Below are positions 45,211-56,069 of a DNA stretch of 64,000 nucleotides, one piece after another; the first letter of the stretch is position 1, and the number at the start of each line of letters is the position of its first letter. The stretch is from NCBI GenBank assembly GCA_047967505.1, contig CM106541.1; one strand, 5' to 3'. Under the pieces are notes generated by a model. It saw only the letters and a list, made by a program, of their open reading frames with translations, ran no database searches and was not told the origin of the DNA. This stretch comes from Dipteris shenzhenensis. Taxonomy: Eukaryota > Polypodiophyta > Polypodiopsida > Gleicheniales. The position numbers and the translations under genes were made by a program.

Positions 45211-45305
45211 ACCAACATCCATGAAGTGCAGTGTTTACATCATATATGCTAGCATGTTCTAGGGAGTGGTGAGGGACACCTCCCCCCTAAAAATTTGACC
45301 CAAAC

Positions 45306-45389
<84 letters not shown>

Positions 45390-45614
45390 ACCACTATATA
45401 AATTTGGGTATTGTCATTTATAGGCATGGCACAATATGAACTAGATTGCAAAGTTTCTCTACTAAAGGATGGATTGAAGGTAGCAAAAGGGATAATTATT
45501 TCAGTTGATCCAAATGGTTCTTGCCACTTTCAATCCTTAGGCCATGGGCATGCACATACTAAGATCCATTTTTGGATCCTAGAATGTGTGTATGTGTGTG
45601 TGTGTGTGTGTGTA

Positions 45615-45653
<39 letters not shown>

Positions 45654-45736
45654 ACCGGCATCCATGAAGTGCAGTGTTTACATCATATGTGCTAGCATGT
45701 TCTAGTGGTGAGGGACACATCCCCCCTAAAAATTTG

Positions 45737-45775
<39 letters not shown>

Positions 45776-45803
45776 AAAAATAACCATTATATGAATCTGG
45801 GTA

Positions 45804-47722
45804 TTGTCATTTATAGGCATGGTACAATATGAAATAGATTGCAAAGTTCCTCTACTGAAGGATGGATTGAGGATAGCAGAAGGGACACTTATTTCACTTG
45901 ATCCAAATGGTTCTCACAACTTTCAATTGTTAGGAAATGTTGTGATATTAGCTTTTATTGATGTATGTTGTACAACCTTTGATGTTGAGATTCCGTACCC
46001 TAACATGGGTGCATCCCATGTCATTGAGGCACTTGGTAGTATTGTGCGTTGGCACTGTAATGCCATGCAATGCTTATCAGAGGCAACCTCGAGCAATATT
46101 AATAGCACACATATACCAAAGGTTGTACTTGAGCAAGTGACACCACCTTCAGGTTTGTGGGCATGCACATACTTTCATTATAAAGGATTGGATTATGTAT
46201 AAACTATTTCTTATTACAAGTGGATAGCTTCAATGGCTGAATTTTTTAATCATTTCTCTTGTTTAAGAGCCTATGCTAGGACATGCTTGTAACATGATAC
46301 TAGAGGAAGGGCATATGCAAAGTAGAGATGACTGGGTGGGGATAAAAGTATTGTGGTCACAGCATTCGGAAACAAAGTTAGGGGAGGGTCATTCACTTCT
46401 TGTCCATCCATATGAAGCAATTGATTTTAAAGAGTTAGGGGATGATCACCTGGGGATAGCCACTTCTCAAGTGTTTATGCAAGATGGTGCTAGTAATCAG
46501 TCTATAGAGGATGGGTCTTTAGGTGAATTTGCTAAAATGGCCAATTGAACAACTTACATTGGAGGATGGGAGTAGGTTGTTGCTAAGAGAACCTTCTGAA
46601 AATGAGGACAATATTGCACAATTTTTCCTTCTATTGATGACTTACATGGGGCAAACATCAAATGTCTAAAAAAGAAACGACCATATAGGATGATAAATAA
46701 CAAAAATAAGGAAAATAATGAAAGTGGTGGCCATGAAGATGACATACCGAGCTATCCAAAAGGTTGCAAGTATTGATTGCTGTAAGGAATGTTGTTGTCA
46801 AGTTGCTGATCGACAAATGGTTTTGAATGTGCAACAAGATTACTCGGATCAATGTTTTGCTGATTGCATGAATCACATTTACAACAACCTACAAACATCC
46901 AAGAGTGTTGAGGGCCATATGAGTGGATTGAAGTTCTTCATAGGAAACATGAATGTTTGTTGCAAGGCTTTGTACACAATATAGGGAAATCCAAAGACTA
47001 CTTTCTATAGGTATAAGAACAAATATGATCTTGGAGTGCAAAAAGCTATGAATGGAAATAAGGAGATAATACGAAATCAAATGAGGCATGTGGAGGTTGG
47101 GAAAGATATGATTTAGCTATTTGTTGAGTGTAATGCAGATAAAATGCCCCATAAAAGTCGTACAATAATGACAGGTGAAGGTGAGACACAAATGGTCATC
47201 CTGTCCATATACAAGCAAGTGGATATTTGGCAAGAAGTCAACAAAATAATGGAGAGGTTTAAGTGCAATCCTTTTTCAAGGTCAACGTTCAGCAGATTAT
47301 GGAAAACTATATTCAAACAAGTTAGTCTATCAAAGACAAGTACATTCTTCAAGTGCGACATTTGCTCTAAACTTAAAATGAAGCTAGAAAGTGAGAGGGA
47401 GTGGTTTCTACTAAACAGACGAGCACACAGTTTGCAGCAAATGTCTTGTAGAAGCCTATATTATGCATGGAGGTTGTCTTCAAAGTTGGACCCGAAGCAG
47501 AATCTTTGCATCATTCATGACAAGATGGATCAAATGAATACTTGCATACCAAAGCTACAACCTATACCAAAATCATTGAGTCGTATCATGCAACTTCCTG
47601 TAGCCTTAACAGGGATGCTCACTCATGGACATGGGCAATTGGCATATGGAAACTTCTCTTTATAGTATTGGAAGAGTGACCCTAATTTCACCATTGGTTC
47701 ATTGTCACTATGTTTGCAACAA
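45804..47722 (+). pseudogene. Transposase-like gene, 5' and central part
   Basis: Three + strand pieces are recognisable. 45804-46202 (132 codons) starts MSFIGMVQYEIDCKVPL and includes YPNMGASHVIEALGSIVRWH; a truncated duplicate starts at 45411. 46273-46548 is an unrecognised open piece. 46718-47722 shares one frame broken by TAG at 46982 and near 47113. It shows a helix-rich N-part, MPHKSRTIMTGE, FKCDICSKLK (CxxC), LCIIHDKMDQ and LPVALTGMLTHGHG. From memory this layout resembles DDE transposase-like proteins that are common in seedless plants; the Asp in HDKMD could be a catalytic residue. The gene is cut at CLQQ by copia-D, and a likely 3' piece lies at 50173-50302. The exact family is not certain. 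Confidence 0.55.
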
Positions 47723-48004
47723 TGAAGGACAAATTGATGTATGGGTGTGTGCCTATGGGCTAGGAGTCCTATGCTAGGAGTGTGTGAGTGTAGGAGTGCT
47801 AGAGTAGAAGGTTCTAATGTGATTGAGAGATTCATTGGCTTGATTGGGAAATTAGTGGAGTGATTTGTGGATCTAGATGCTCTACTAAGCTCATATATGA
47901 GTTCACTCTTAGATGTAACTTGTGCCTATATATTGGGCATATCTGTCATGAGTAAAGAACTCCATTTTTGCTTCATTTTTTGAATCCTTCTTCCTACTCT
48001 GACA
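47723..48004 (+). mobile_element. 5' LTR of copia-D (282 bp)
   Basis: Starts TGAAGGACAAATTGATG and ends CTCTGACA. Compared with the 3' LTR it carries a small internal duplication (TCCTATGCTAGGA) near 47768. Confidence 0.88.
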
Positions 48005-48006
48005 TG

Positions 48007-48019
48007 TGGTATCAAAGCC
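48007..48019 (+). promoter_or_regulatory. Primer binding site of copia-D
   Basis: TGGTATCAAAGCC, two bases after the LTR end, matches the initiator-Met tRNA site with one mismatch. Confidence 0.85.
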
Positions 48020-48916
48020 AAGTCCACCCTCCTTGAGCCCTCTTTGAGTGCCATGTCATCATCTTCCCCAAAATGAAGGATTTCTTCCCTCTCTTCCCAC
48101 ATTTTTTCCTTAAGCTTGTTCTCCTCCATCTTTGAGCCATTTTCCATGCCCTTTGAGCCCAAGGTTCCTTGTGATGGAGCAAATCCTTGGCTAGGAGGAA
48201 TCAAAGAATGATTCTGTCATTTGCCCATGCTGACATGAATATAGTATGCCAAAGTTTTGCACAATTCTGCCTGCTAGAGCCATCTTTCATCAAATGCTTT
48301 GAGTTGAAGTTAGGCGACCTTATGAGCTAGCTGCTGATGAAGTTTGAAGACAAATGCTTTAGTAACTGAGGTGTGGTGATGACTATGGCTATGGCAAGCT
48401 GATGCGAATTTTTGCTCAAGCTTGGTATTAGGTATTCTCCATTAGTAGACCTTTCATTGTGCATCAATAGCCCTCAAAGAGCTACTCTCATCTGGTCGAA
48501 TTTTATCCTCAAAAGTTGCTCTATTTTTTGTAAGCATTTTTGACAGTTCTTGAAGTTTGATGCTAAAGTAAATGCTAAAGTTGATGCTTGAGGTATGAAG
48601 TGGGGCTAAACTATAGTTGAGAGAATGCTCTTTTAGTTTGAAGTTTAGTTGGCATTGATATCTTATCAAAATGCCAAGTTCTCAATGCTCTTCCAATGCT
48701 AAGCACTTGAAGAAGACTACAAGAAGGACAAAGTACAAGTTAAAGAAGATCCCAGTTAAGAGGATTTGGGAGAAGCCACTGGTTATGCATATGCCAAACA
48801 ACTAGGTCTTTATCTAGCAATTTGCATTTATATGGTGAAGGTGATTTCTTTGTTCAGAAAGACTAATTTCTTGTAAAGGGATTAGACACTGCCATTAAAT
48901 TGGTAAGACCTTCCCT
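48020..48916 (+). other. Copia-D leader
   Basis: Non-coding sequence of about 0.9 kb between the primer site and gag. No motif beyond short TGCTAAAGT repeats near 48560-48600. Confidence 0.6.
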
Positions 48917-49738
48917 ATGGCCTCCGAAATCAAGGTAGATAAGTTTAAGGGAGAGGGTTTTCATACTTGGCAAACCAAACTAAAGTTTATTCTCATGAAA
49001 CAGGGGATCTAGAATGTGGCTAATGGAAAAGAAAAGAAACCAACAACTAGGGAAGGAGAAGCTTTATGGCTCTCTAAGGATGAAAAAGCACTAGCCATAA
49101 TTGCTCTTGGATTGAGTGCTTCTTTTATCCACCACATTGATTGGTTGTGGGACTGCTCATGCTACATGGACTCATCTTTGTCTTTGGAGCACAAGGGAGG
49201 TGTTCTAAGTTTAGCTTACTCATCAAACTCTTTGATCTAAAGTTGGATAGAGGAGAATCCATCTCTTCACATTTAAACTCCATGAAGAGCATACTGACTC
49301 AGTTATCTGGCATCAAGTTTAATCTTGATGATGACATTGTAATAACTATCCTACTCAGAAGCCTAATTGAGGAATATAACACAATTGTCACTACTCTCAC
49401 CAATATACCAGAGATTAGTTTGGTGGAAATTGAGGCATCCCTCTTAGAAGAGGAGAGGAAAATCAAACAGAGGAATGACTACAAAGAACATGGGGCATAT
49501 TTGGCCAAAAGCAACTTCAAGAGCAAGAGCAAGATGAAGTGCAACTTTGTGGAAAACCTGGACATTTTGAGAAAGAGTGCTATTCAAAGAAGAAATGTTC
49601 AGCAAACCTTGTGGAAGAAGCAAAGACAGAAGAAGAAGAGGAACCAAAGGATGTTAAAGCTCTCACTACTTTCACCACCAAAGTCAATTTTGACAAGGGT
49701 GATGACCCATATGTTTTCCAAATTGTTTATGTGTGAGG
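48917..49738 (+). pseudogene. gag: Copia-D gag with CCHC zinc knuckle
   Basis: ATG at 48917 starts MASEIKVDKFKGEGFHTWQT. A stop lies near 49010 and a frameshift near 49143. The core continues FDLKLDRGESISSHLNSMKS and LLRSLIEEYNTIVTTL (about 49229-49400), typical of the copia gag (UBN2-like). The zinc knuckle CGKPGHFEKEC lies at about 49545-49580, one base out of frame with its first Cys. An acidic tail ends at 49736. Nothing of pol follows: about 165 bp later the 3' LTR begins. Confidence 0.85.
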
Positions 49739-49905
49739 TCAATAATGGTTCTTTGCCATGGATAGTCCATCCTAGTGGTAAACCAAGAGTCCTAGGAGTG
49801 AGTCATAGGTTGGGGCCATGTGTCTTGCCACATGATGGTGGGCAAGCCATGGAGCATCCCATGTACTACTGTTGAGGGATGAGGTCATCAATTTGTGGAG
49901 GGGAA

Positions 49906-50172
49906 TGAAGGACACATTGATGTATGGGTGTGTGCCTATGGGCTAGGAGTGTGTGAGTGTAGGAGTGCTAGAGTAGAAGGTTCTAGTGTGATTGAGAGAT
50001 TCATGGGCTTGATTGAGAAATCAGTGGAGTGATTTGTGGATCTAGATGCTCTACTGAGCTCACATATGAGGTCACTCTTGAATGTAACTTGTGCCTATAC
50101 ATTGGGCATATCTCTCATAATAAAGAACTCCATTTTTTCTTCATTAGTTGAATCCTTCTTGCTACTCGAACA
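49906..50172 (+). mobile_element. 3' LTR of copia-D (267 bp)
   Basis: Starts TGAAGGACACATTGATG after the purine tract TGGAGGGGAA (49896-49905) and ends CTCGAACA. Confidence 0.88.
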
Positions 50173-50302
50173 TGCAAACCTTGAGAGGTTAGACAAGCAC
50201 ATGTATGGTGATCTTTCAAACAAGCACGGTGGTAGAAGGCAAGATTTATTCTATGCATTGATGTCAAGAGATGCATTAGATAGCATTCAAAATAAGTCAT
50301 AA
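50173..50302 (+). pseudogene. Transposase-like gene, 3' piece after copia-D
   Basis: The open piece LERLDKHMYGDLSNKHGG to LDSIQNKS ends at a TAA at 50300. It continues the sense and likely structure of the gene broken at 47722. A one-base shift near the junction is needed. Assignment rests on position and weak similarity only. Confidence 0.4.
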
Positions 50303-50325
50303 AAAAGGTTTCATTAGGATGGAGA

Positions 50326-50906
50326 TGTGAAGAGAGTGGGAGAGAAGGAAGGAGTCTCACTTGCGGCTTTCTCATATACACATTGGGGGAATATACACAA
50401 AGGTGGAGGCTGAAAATAGTTTTCCTCTTCTTAGTTGTGAAAGCCAAAAGAACTCTAAGTACAAAAGAATAGGTGAACCCTATATGTGGGTCTCAAACCA
50501 AGCTCAACTAACAAAGGTGGCATACTAACTGAGCCACTAACTAGAGTACATAAAGATAGCTATCATCCATCTATTATTCATGGGCGGTGTACCAACTGCA
50601 TCTGTAGCTAGCAAGTCGATGACATAAATGCACAACGGTCACCCTGGCATATCACGAGTGGAGCTCAATATCTCAACAGTCCCCCTCGAGCTCAATCCCA
50701 ATTTCTGTACACCAAGCAGGTCTCTGAACTTGTGCAGCTTCTCTGCACCCAATGCCTTCATGAATATGTCAGCTACCTTATCCTCTGTGCTGACATAAAC
50801 TAGATCAATAAAACCTACTAGAACCTTCTCCTGCACATAGTGATAATGCACCTCAATGTGCTTTGTTCTAGCATGATAGACTAGGTTATTTGCCAAGTGT
50901 ATACTG
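50326..50906 (-). mobile_element. Copia-B family fragment: RNase H end plus 3' LTR
   Basis: On the - strand the RNase H C-terminus (IHLANNLVYHARTKHIEVHY, then VADIFMKALG) runs from 50906 to 50690. A polypurine tract CGAGGGGGAC and an LTR from 50678 (TGTTGAGATATTGAG) to 50326 (CTTCACA) follow. It matches copia-B at 26485-27056 closely. It is cut at 50906 by the 5' LTR of copia-C. It may be the 3' end of the element whose gag-protease part lies at 56070-57520 on the same strand. Confidence 0.9.
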
Positions 50907-51163
50907 TGTTGAGAGTTCACGCTCAACATCATGTGATCATGTGTGCATAGCACCATCATGTGATCATATGTGCATAGCACTAAACATATAGAGTGCTATA
51001 AAGGAAAGGGTTAGATCCCCTAACCCTAACCCTAAATGGGTTTGTATATATTCTATTTTTTCAACTAAATCTAGTGTACAATTAGTCATTTGTGGTGTGC
51101 TCTCTAGTTGTGCCCTCTCTCCTCATCTCCACTCTTCTCCTCTCCCCTCTTTATATTTTGTCA
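50907..51163 (+). mobile_element. 5' LTR of copia-C (257 bp)
   Basis: TGTTGAGAGTTCACGC to TTTTGTCA. U3 holds a tandem 27-bp repeat (50927-50953 and 50954-50980, one mismatch) around TGATCA. A TATA box (TATAAAGG) lies at 50997-51004. Telomere-like CCCTAA units lie at 51018-51036. Confidence 0.9.
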
Positions 51164-51178
51164 TGGTATTGGAGCTCC
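51164..51178 (+). promoter_or_regulatory. Primer binding site of copia-C
   Basis: TGGTATTGGAGCTCC, close to the initiator-Met tRNA site, directly after the LTR. Confidence 0.8.
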
Positions 51179-53482
51179 CTTGCCTTCTGCTCAGGCATTG
51201 CGATCCTTGATAGTGCGAGAGAGTGTGTGAGATTGAGAGTTCTTTCACTCCCATTGAGTGATAGAAAATTTCCGTCCATTTGGTGAGATATTTCCATTCA
51301 TCTCCTTCGAGAGTTTGTGAGAGATTTGTGTTCTCTTCCATTGAGAGAACATCCATTGCATGTCTAAGAATTCCGTTCATTCATTAAGTGTGAGATATAT
51401 TTCCTTCTCGAGTGATTTCCATTTGTCAGAGTTCTTGAGTGAGATCTTAAAAACATTGCATTGACTAGCTTCATCAACTGGCCGACTCATGCTTCCACGC
51501 CTCCAAGCTAAGGCTCAAGCAACTACCTCTCCAACGATGACACCATAGTCGCGCCTTCAACAACGATCCTCTGTACGATGCTCCAACACTTCTCTGCTTG
51601 CCTACAAGCTCCAAACAAAGCATCAGAGCGCATCTACAAATGGCTTTCCTCAACTACCTAGCTTCTACGACAAGGCTCCAACAATGCCTATGCACAAGCT
51701 ACAACGAACTCCTATAGTGAGCTTCCTCGAGCACCAGCACCTCCTACGGCTTCTCAAGGACTGGCAAGCCTACCTTCCAAGTGCTTCTATCAAGCTCATG
51801 GATGATAGCCAGCCTTGGCAACACCGATCCGCCTCACAGTGTGAGCTCCAATGGCTTCTACGCCTCGCTCCACAAGCAAGCTAGTCGACAACTACCAAAA
51901 ATAGGCTTCATATAGCTAGCCGTCTTCATAACGGCAGCCACCTTCATCTATGAACAAAAGCTACTCTCTACAACGACTGAAGAAGACGACGTCTGCTGTA
52001 GCACCTCCAGTTGCAATGGAGGTGAACGGTGCCATCATGCTCCTCCAATGTGAGGAGGCTTGAACGTGGCTCCTCCAATGTGACGCATCAGCTACTTTAG
52101 CCCATGCAAGCTCACAACTGATCTAGAGCCTACAACTACACTAGCACCCTGCCAAGCCACCTCCATCATCAGTAGCTCTCATCGTGGCTACCGACTACAT
52201 CGACGAAATCATTAAGATTTCGAAGCATCCCAAGATTCCATCAGAATCTTTGTGGTAGTGGTCCTTCTCTGACACGTCATAGATTAGATAAGGTTCATCC
52301 CTAACTGTGGTTAAATCAAGTAAACCCAAGTTAAGTCTATTGGTTAGATTTTTGCCACGTGGAACTCTTACCTACCACATCACCTTATCTACCACGTCAC
52401 CACCAACTGCCACATCATCTATTGTAAAGTGACACGTGGCCCGTGTGCCATGTCATCTTATCTACCACGTGGTAGATAAGCCTCTCAATTGAAGCTACCA
52501 CATCAAACCTGCCAGCTCAGTAGGCCACATCATCAGCCAGCCATGTCACCTATGCCAATCAGCATAGACATGTCATCCTACCATGTTAGCATTGCCACAT
52601 CATTTGCTGACATCATCAGCAGTGCCACCTCAGCTGTCCAATCAGCACTGACCTCTGGCTTCCCTGGCACACCTCTTGCTAGGCATAGTGCCACATCATC
52701 ACTGCATGTGACTCACAGTGACACATCATCATTGAGCACATTTGCACTCCTTTTGCCCCTCCACCTAGATCAAGTCGTATCTCTTGATCTAGGAAGAATT
52801 TGAGGGTGCTCCAAAAAGGAAAGTCGCTTGTTTTTTCGTGCTCTATATGCTCGTCACATCATGTGCACATTTAGGTGCAAGTTACTTGACAAAACCAATT
52901 CCTTCACGCACATTTGCCTCTACATCAACGCATCTGACCCAACACTTGAAAAGAACAAAATAAAAGGAATTATTTGCTGTTCTTTCATCAATCGATGGTT
53001 GGTATGGATCTAGATCAGAGTAGACTAGATCGCCATAGAGGGAACGCTTTGAATTTCCCCAAGTTGCCAATCTAAGCCATGCCCGAAATTCTCGACTAGT
53101 ACCTACTCGGAGTCGGTCCATATGCTCACATATGGTTTCACATCATTACATTACCTGTAACCTTACGTTCATTAGTTCAGTGAGCAGACTTCAGAGTTCA
53201 GAGGCATTGTAGATTGTTTCAGTGCATCTGATTTCACACACACATGCCACCATTGTAAAGCCTATTCGGCTATCTCACGGCATCGTGCACATCATTTCAG
53301 CCTTGTAAAGGCTCTTAGATATTCCCGGCATCATTGCCACAAGCCTTGTAATACAGATCAGATTTTATATATTGCAATTCTATGTTCACCGACAATACAC
53401 ATATTTCACTTGGCATAGTCAGTGTATTTGCAGTTGATTCATACAGAGATCTTCACGACACTTTTGAGTACATTTCTTGCAC
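51179..53482 (+). other. Copia-C leader with CCACATCATC-type repeats
   Basis: No coding region is supported. From 52370 to 52740 variants of CCACATCATC and CCACGTCACC recur about 15 times, corresponding to the GATGATGTGG repeats of the copia-A leader. Gag starts at ATG 53483 (MSTSNLNL) and is cut after eight to nine codons. Confidence 0.75.
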
Positions 53483-53510
53483 CATGTCGACTAGCAACCT
53501 CAATCTGAAG

Positions 53511-53740
53511 CATTCATTGGGGAGGCATGGGCATTGATTCCCATAGAGCAATGCTCCAACACAACTAGATCTCAAGTCATTCATAGCTTGCTGGGCCAGG
53601 TCAAAGTGTATGTGTGTTTTGCAACAACAAACATTCCCGTCTTTGAGTTTCCTTATGTACCAGGGCTTACAATGCTCAAAGCTCCTCTGCCCAATTGAAA
53701 TATCCAGATTCTGATCCATAAACTTGAGATACAACTCCAT
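53511..53740 (-). pseudogene. Cys-rich transposase-like fragment
   Basis: On the - strand an open frame from 53740 reads MELYLKFMDQNLDISIGQ, FEHCKPWYIRKLKD, then NVCCCKTHIHFDLAQQAMND and CPCLPNECF. The pattern FEHCKPWYIR-LKD-x-CCCK resembles, from memory, the Cys-rich part of transposase-like proteins repeated in seedless plants. It is cut on the other side by copia-C. Identification is tentative. Confidence 0.4.
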
Positions 53741-53844
53741 CTACTGACCCAACATGTGGGAACAACAGAATAATGAGCCCCCTTTTTGCTACTGCTAAAA
53801 GAATACAAAACAAAGTCTAATTAAAGTATATATTGAAGAAAAAT

Positions 53845-54030
53845 AATTTTCAACCATTGCACTGGTTTAGGACAGTCACAATTTCAATCACCGGGCTAGT
53901 TTAGGACATGTTTAAGACAGTCAACCATTGGGCTAGTTTAGGACACATTTGGGACAGTCACGATTGCAACCACCGGGATGGTTTAGGACACTTTCATAGT
54001 TTCAAACACCACTGGGATGGTTTAGCCTGA
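53845..54030 (+). repeat. Minisatellite, CAACCACCGGGCTGGTTTAGGAC type
   Basis: Five diverged copies of about 35-41 bp centre on GGGCTAGTTTAGGACA. Start points are near 53850, 53885, 53926, 53966 and 54003. Isolated copies recur at 54335, 54505 and 54590. Confidence 0.75.
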
Positions 54031-54241
54031 TGGTCTCAACTTCACATATTAGAGATAATAACAAGTATATTTCTTTTCATTTCTGAATTTCATCATTAGA
54101 AAATAACAATATATTTCTTTTCATTTTTTAATTTCACAATCTAATAGTGGTATATGACCCCAATAGCAGGAAATTAAATTTAACAAATTTAAGTACTTAG
54201 AAACACAATAATTTCAAACACCGATCTAGTCAATAACTAAT

Positions 54242-54520
54242 GTCTGTTCAACCACACTGGTTCAGGACAATCACATAACTAGTGATTGAGCTGAAGCAGC
54301 CATGGTTGCATGATGTTCCAACAACCATGCTAGTTTAGTAAAATAACAATATATTGTGAAATATATTGGTGTTAATTTCTACTCAACCATGCCACTAGGC
54401 TGGACAACAATTAGTGTCTGTTCAACCATGTTGGTTCAGGACAATCACATAACTAGCAATGGAGCTGAGCCAACCTACAATTGCATGATGCTCCAACCAC
54501 TGGGCTAGTTTAGGAAAATC
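54242..54520 (+). repeat. Direct duplication, offset 174 bp
   Basis: GTCTGTTCAACCA at 54242 and 54416 starts two similar blocks of about 105 bp, both containing GGTTCAGGACAATCACATAA and TTGCATGATG. Confidence 0.8.
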
Positions 54521-54779
54521 ACATTTATTCCAAGCCTAGTTTACGAAATGAAACAAGTAAACTATCCCAAATCTCAATCACAAACAACCACTGGGCTGGT
54601 TTAGGCACCACCGACCTACGTTGTATCTAGCATGTGTATGATGTGCTCCTCAAAAACCTTGCATCCCATTGGCTTCTTATAGATGTCCTTTCTATTTAGA
54701 GAAACTCTCGTATTTTCATGCCAAAACATCGTTCACTGTAGCAATGACTTTCGCACTTAGGCTGTCTCTCCTTTTCTTG

Positions 54780-55561
54780 CATTTTGTTAAAGCCCACACA
54801 CTTCTCGGATCGAGATGATCATGCATTGCTTTTGCTCTACATTCAACCACTGGAGCCACATTGGTAATCCTGATTGACAACATCTTTGACATTGTGTGCC
54901 CAAGCCATTTCTCCTTTGTTTCAAGGGAACCAACATAGCTAATGTCGCCTTATTTGTAGCTAGTTGATCTAAGCTGTGTACCCCTTTCACTTTCTGTAGG
55001 CCATTTCTCAAGTTAGAGAGCATCGCCACTTGGGCATGCATCTCCCAAGGTGTTCTAGGGTTGTTACTCTACAAACTTTAGGGTGCAGGCTAAAGCTTGT
55101 GAAGACTTGAGTCTGGTAATCACCTGAATGGCCTGACGTTGCTACCTCGAATGCTCCCACCAATAGTGACACCACAGCTCTTGTTCTTCACTCTGATGGC
55201 AATGATCGCATGCGTGCATCTGCAACCACTTCTTGCTGCTACTCTACAAGGAGTCTTCTTTCTTCTAGTTGTTTCTCCCTTCGCAGATGTTGCAAAAGTG
55301 TTTTTTGCTACCGATTGGATACCGTGCCAACGCTTTCCTTGACCCGCACTACTCTGTTCCTTGTGCCTTGACTTGGCTTTTTGGTTTCCTGTCTTGCAGC
55401 CTTTGCCTACTTCTCTTATAAGCCATGGTGATCCGCATGTTGCCATTGATGCCATGGCCATGATCAGTCCAAAATAGACCCAGAGAAGCTAGCTGGTGAG
55501 GCAAGCAAAGAATAGAAGACAACTTACCCAAAAGAAGACAATGGCAAACCAAAGTTTGCAC
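54780..55561 (-). other. Unrecognised - strand open frames, Cys/Lys-rich
   Basis: Three overlapping frames (55561-55349, 55461-55120, 55041-54787) give short basic or Cys-containing proteins. One frame reads ACDHCHQSEEQELWCHYWW near 55210-55155, which hints at a zinc-binding segment. No family could be assigned and several stops intervene, so this may be a pseudogene. Confidence 0.25.
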
Positions 55562-56069
55562 AAGGTCATGTCAAGGTGCGTGCACGTTGTAGGGCATTTA
55601 CAGGGTGGGGGCAAGTTGCAGGTACCTAATCTTCTAAGATTTGATGGGTAGGAGGTGTAAAAATTTGAAATTCACATGCGTAGCAAAATTTTAGCTACCG
55701 GTTTTCCCCCTCTGGTGATACATGTCAGTAGACTTGGATATCCCAAACAAGTGTAATGTGACCTAATATTCTTCAAAACACAAATAGGCCAAAGGGCATG
55801 CTATCAGGTTTGATGCTATGTATTATTAAATGCAATGACCTTTGGCATGCTTATGAGCCATATAGCAAGCAAGTGCATGGAAAAAGAAACAATTCAAAAT
55901 TGTAAATAGTGTTGGATTTATTAAAATATATTTGCACATACACAAATTGCACTTTTCCAACTTCTTCTATTTTAGGTTGAATCTAGATACCAATACCAAC
56001 AACTATCAATGTTCTAAGACCACCATACACTAGTACCAATAGTTTGGATTCCAAATTTCTTCACATACC
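55562..56069. other. No recognised gene
   Basis: AT-rich DNA between the unassigned frames and the copia-E fragment. No features were seen. Confidence 0.5.

Larger units (their letters stand above)
44827..45545 (+). repeat. Tandem segmental duplication, copy 1
   Basis: This block and 45546-46175 share, in order, GGCATGCACATACTAAG, the GT-GA microsatellite, CATCCATGAAGTGCAGTGTT (45217 and 45660), a GA tract (45305-45386 and 45741-45770), and the start of the transposase-like gene (45411 and 45804). In copy 1 the gene part stops at HFQSLG. The block GTGACACCACCTTCA-G-TTGTGGGCATGCACATAC at 44804-44840 matches 46132-46171, which shows that units once followed head to tail. Confidence 0.8.
47723..50172 (+). 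mobile_element. Gag-only LTR retrotransposon copia-D
   Basis: Two LTRs (47723-48004 and 49906-50172), a primer site, a leader and a gag frame are present, but protease, integrase, reverse transcriptase and RNase H are absent. Total length is 2450 bp. It sits inside the transposase-like gene. The sequence TGCAA occurs near both flanks (47714-47718 and 50173-50177), a candidate target duplication with a 3-bp discrepancy on the left. Such elements depend on a partner for movement. Confidence 0.82.
50907..53510 (+). mobile_element. Copia-A relative copia-C: 5' LTR, leader and gag start
   Basis: LTR (50907-51163), primer site, about 2.3 kb leader and the first codons of gag are present. Homology to copia-A stops near 53510, and another sequence begins there. 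The 3' part is missing. Confidence 0.9.

Noticed and set aside
52489-52803. 104-codon + strand frame in the copia-C leader
   Set aside because: Made by the CCACATCATC repeats. The matching leader of copia-A does not preserve it.
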